From Symbiodinium natans (Eukaryota; Sar; Dinophyceae; Suessiales; Symbiodiniaceae), in contig CAJNDS010002185.1 in the NCBI GenBank assembly GCA_905221605.1, forward strand, positions 516,890 to 580,889: a stretch of DNA of 64,000 nucleotides, read 5' to 3'. The notes beneath the pieces were generated by a model. It saw nothing but the letters and a program-made list of their open reading frames with translations, did not search any database and was not told where the DNA came from. Below, one piece after another: positions 63,155 through 64,000 of the stretch. The position numbers and the translations under genes were made by a program. Each line of letters starts with the position of its first letter. The stretch's first letter is position 1.

Positions 63155-63900
63155 GTCATCCCTGGCTGCGAACTGGTTGGCCGGATCAAGTCGTACAACG
63201 CCGAATCACGGGCTGCCATTCAGAAATCCAAGTAGCACTTGGGGCTCAGGGCTTGGGGTTCTGGGCAGAGGGGTTTAGGACCCAAAAAGGGGAGGGCGCG
63301 GGGCTTCTGCTAAAACACGGGTTCCACTTAGGGGTCTCGGAAAGGAAGAAGACCCCCCCGCCCCCCCACTGCGAAAGAAGGGACATGAAGGACACCCGCT
63401 CATTGAGCATGGGGTTTTGGAGCTTAGGGTTTATGCCTGAACCCCAAGCCCTAAACCCAAAACCCTATAAGGTTTAGGCCTGCGAGCCATAAACCCTGGA
63501 GCGGCCTCGATAGCTCTGAGGTAGATTGTATATCCAGATGCTGGAGTGGACATCCTTGGCATAGGTAAAAATGCTTTTTGGGCCTACGCCACTACAGCCA
63601 AAGCCCACAGACGGCATCAACCAAGCCATGAAGCCACCCCAAGGCGCAGTGATCGCCTATGAATCGCGCAACCCTTAAACCCTGGAGCCCTTGAAGCCCT
63701 TAACTCCTTTAAGTGCCCTGAAGCACAAATGCCAGAAGCCAAACCCTAAACCCTAAGCACAAAACCCTCAATCTTAAAGCTCAGACCTTGAAGCGTTAAA
63801 CCCCCGATCCGAAGCCTAAAGCCCGAAGCCCTAAACGAGGAGAAGAACTTTGGCTTCATCAGCACCGGCCCAAGTGCGAGGATGAGTTCAGGGCCAGCAG
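63155..63900 (+). CDS. CSD gene, partial module G
   Basis: The island from 63155 (after gagaagcag) contains LVGRIKSYNAESR, a CSD strand 1. Another at 63825-63900 contains NEEKNFGFIS, an RNP1. Islands between them have a good donor (CATAG|GTAAAA at 63565) and coding-like reading (PKPTDGINQAMKPPQGAV near 63600). The window ends before RNP2. Phase between the two CSD islands is not resolved. Confidence 0.5.
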
Positions 63901-64000
63901 CCCCAAACCCTAAGCCCTAAACCCTGAACCCGAAACCCTAAACCCTAAACCCTAAACCCGAAACCCTAAACCCGAAACCCTAAACCCGAAACCCGAAACC

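Overview
The window looks like nuclear DNA of a dinoflagellate, most like Suessiales (Symbiodiniaceae or Polarella). The evidence is a 12-nt match to the 3' end of the dinoflagellate spliced leader (3575-3586, minus strand), two Ty1/copia-type retrotransposons with dinoflagellate-style polyproteins, pervasive TTTAGGG/CCCTAAA telomere-type heptamers, and many very short exons encoding cold-shock domains (CSDs), a protein family that is abundant in dinoflagellates. No tRNA, rRNA, CRISPR array or bacterial-type operon was seen.

Layout. 1-3.66 kb: minus-strand gag and tandem-protease part of a copia-type element, cut by the window edge and frameshifted between gag and the zinc-finger/protease part. 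3.66-4.2 kb: telomere-type tract and a 21-bp minisatellite in both orientations. 4.3-5.2 kb: fragments of a partitivirus-like RNA-dependent RNA polymerase (RdRp), rearranged so that its two halves lie on opposite strands. 5.27-7.9 kb: plus-strand ORFs with an RRM-like segment and Cys clusters, function unknown, broken by frameshifts. 8.2-11.8 kb: hairpin minisatellite, polypurine tract, G-tract and otherwise unassigned sequence.

11.8-64 kb: telomere-type heptamer and octamer tracts in both orientations alternate with unique islands of 30-160 nt. The islands read on the plus strand as short exons bounded by AG/GT. They encode first acidic and Tyr/Ala/Gly/Gln-rich segments (16-22 kb), then at least five CSD modules in order (26.5-27.8, 29.3-34.3, 38.6-41.1, 42.7-44.9 and 46.4-49.3 kb) plus partial modules near 51.1 and 63.2 kb. 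Within a module the islands follow the order of the CSD fold (strand 1, RNP1, RNP2, C-terminal strands). Joining adjacent islands at the proposed sites keeps the reading frame and in one case rebuilds a split RNP1 motif. I read this as one very large gene, or a few fused or adjacent genes, for a multi-CSD nucleic-acid-binding protein whose introns are made largely of telomere-like repeat. In several places the repeat itself supplies the splice signal (TTTAG|G or G|GTTTAG).

Nested insertions interrupt this locus. A roughly 4-kb AT-rich segment with inverted repeat arrays lies at 22.2-26.5 kb, a composition island at 37.3-38.2 kb, and a 9.1-kb copia-type retrotransposon at 53876-63001 with seemingly identical 342-bp LTRs, a GGCTG target-site duplication and all catalytic residues present. 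Between protease and integrase that polyprotein carries a TET/JBP-like 2-oxoglutarate/Fe(II) dioxygenase segment (HxD...H...R) followed by a DNA-methyltransferase-like segment that has lost its catalytic Cys. This pairing is notable in a lineage whose DNA contains hydroxymethyluracil. All calls come from reading the sequence by eye; no alignment or database search was run.
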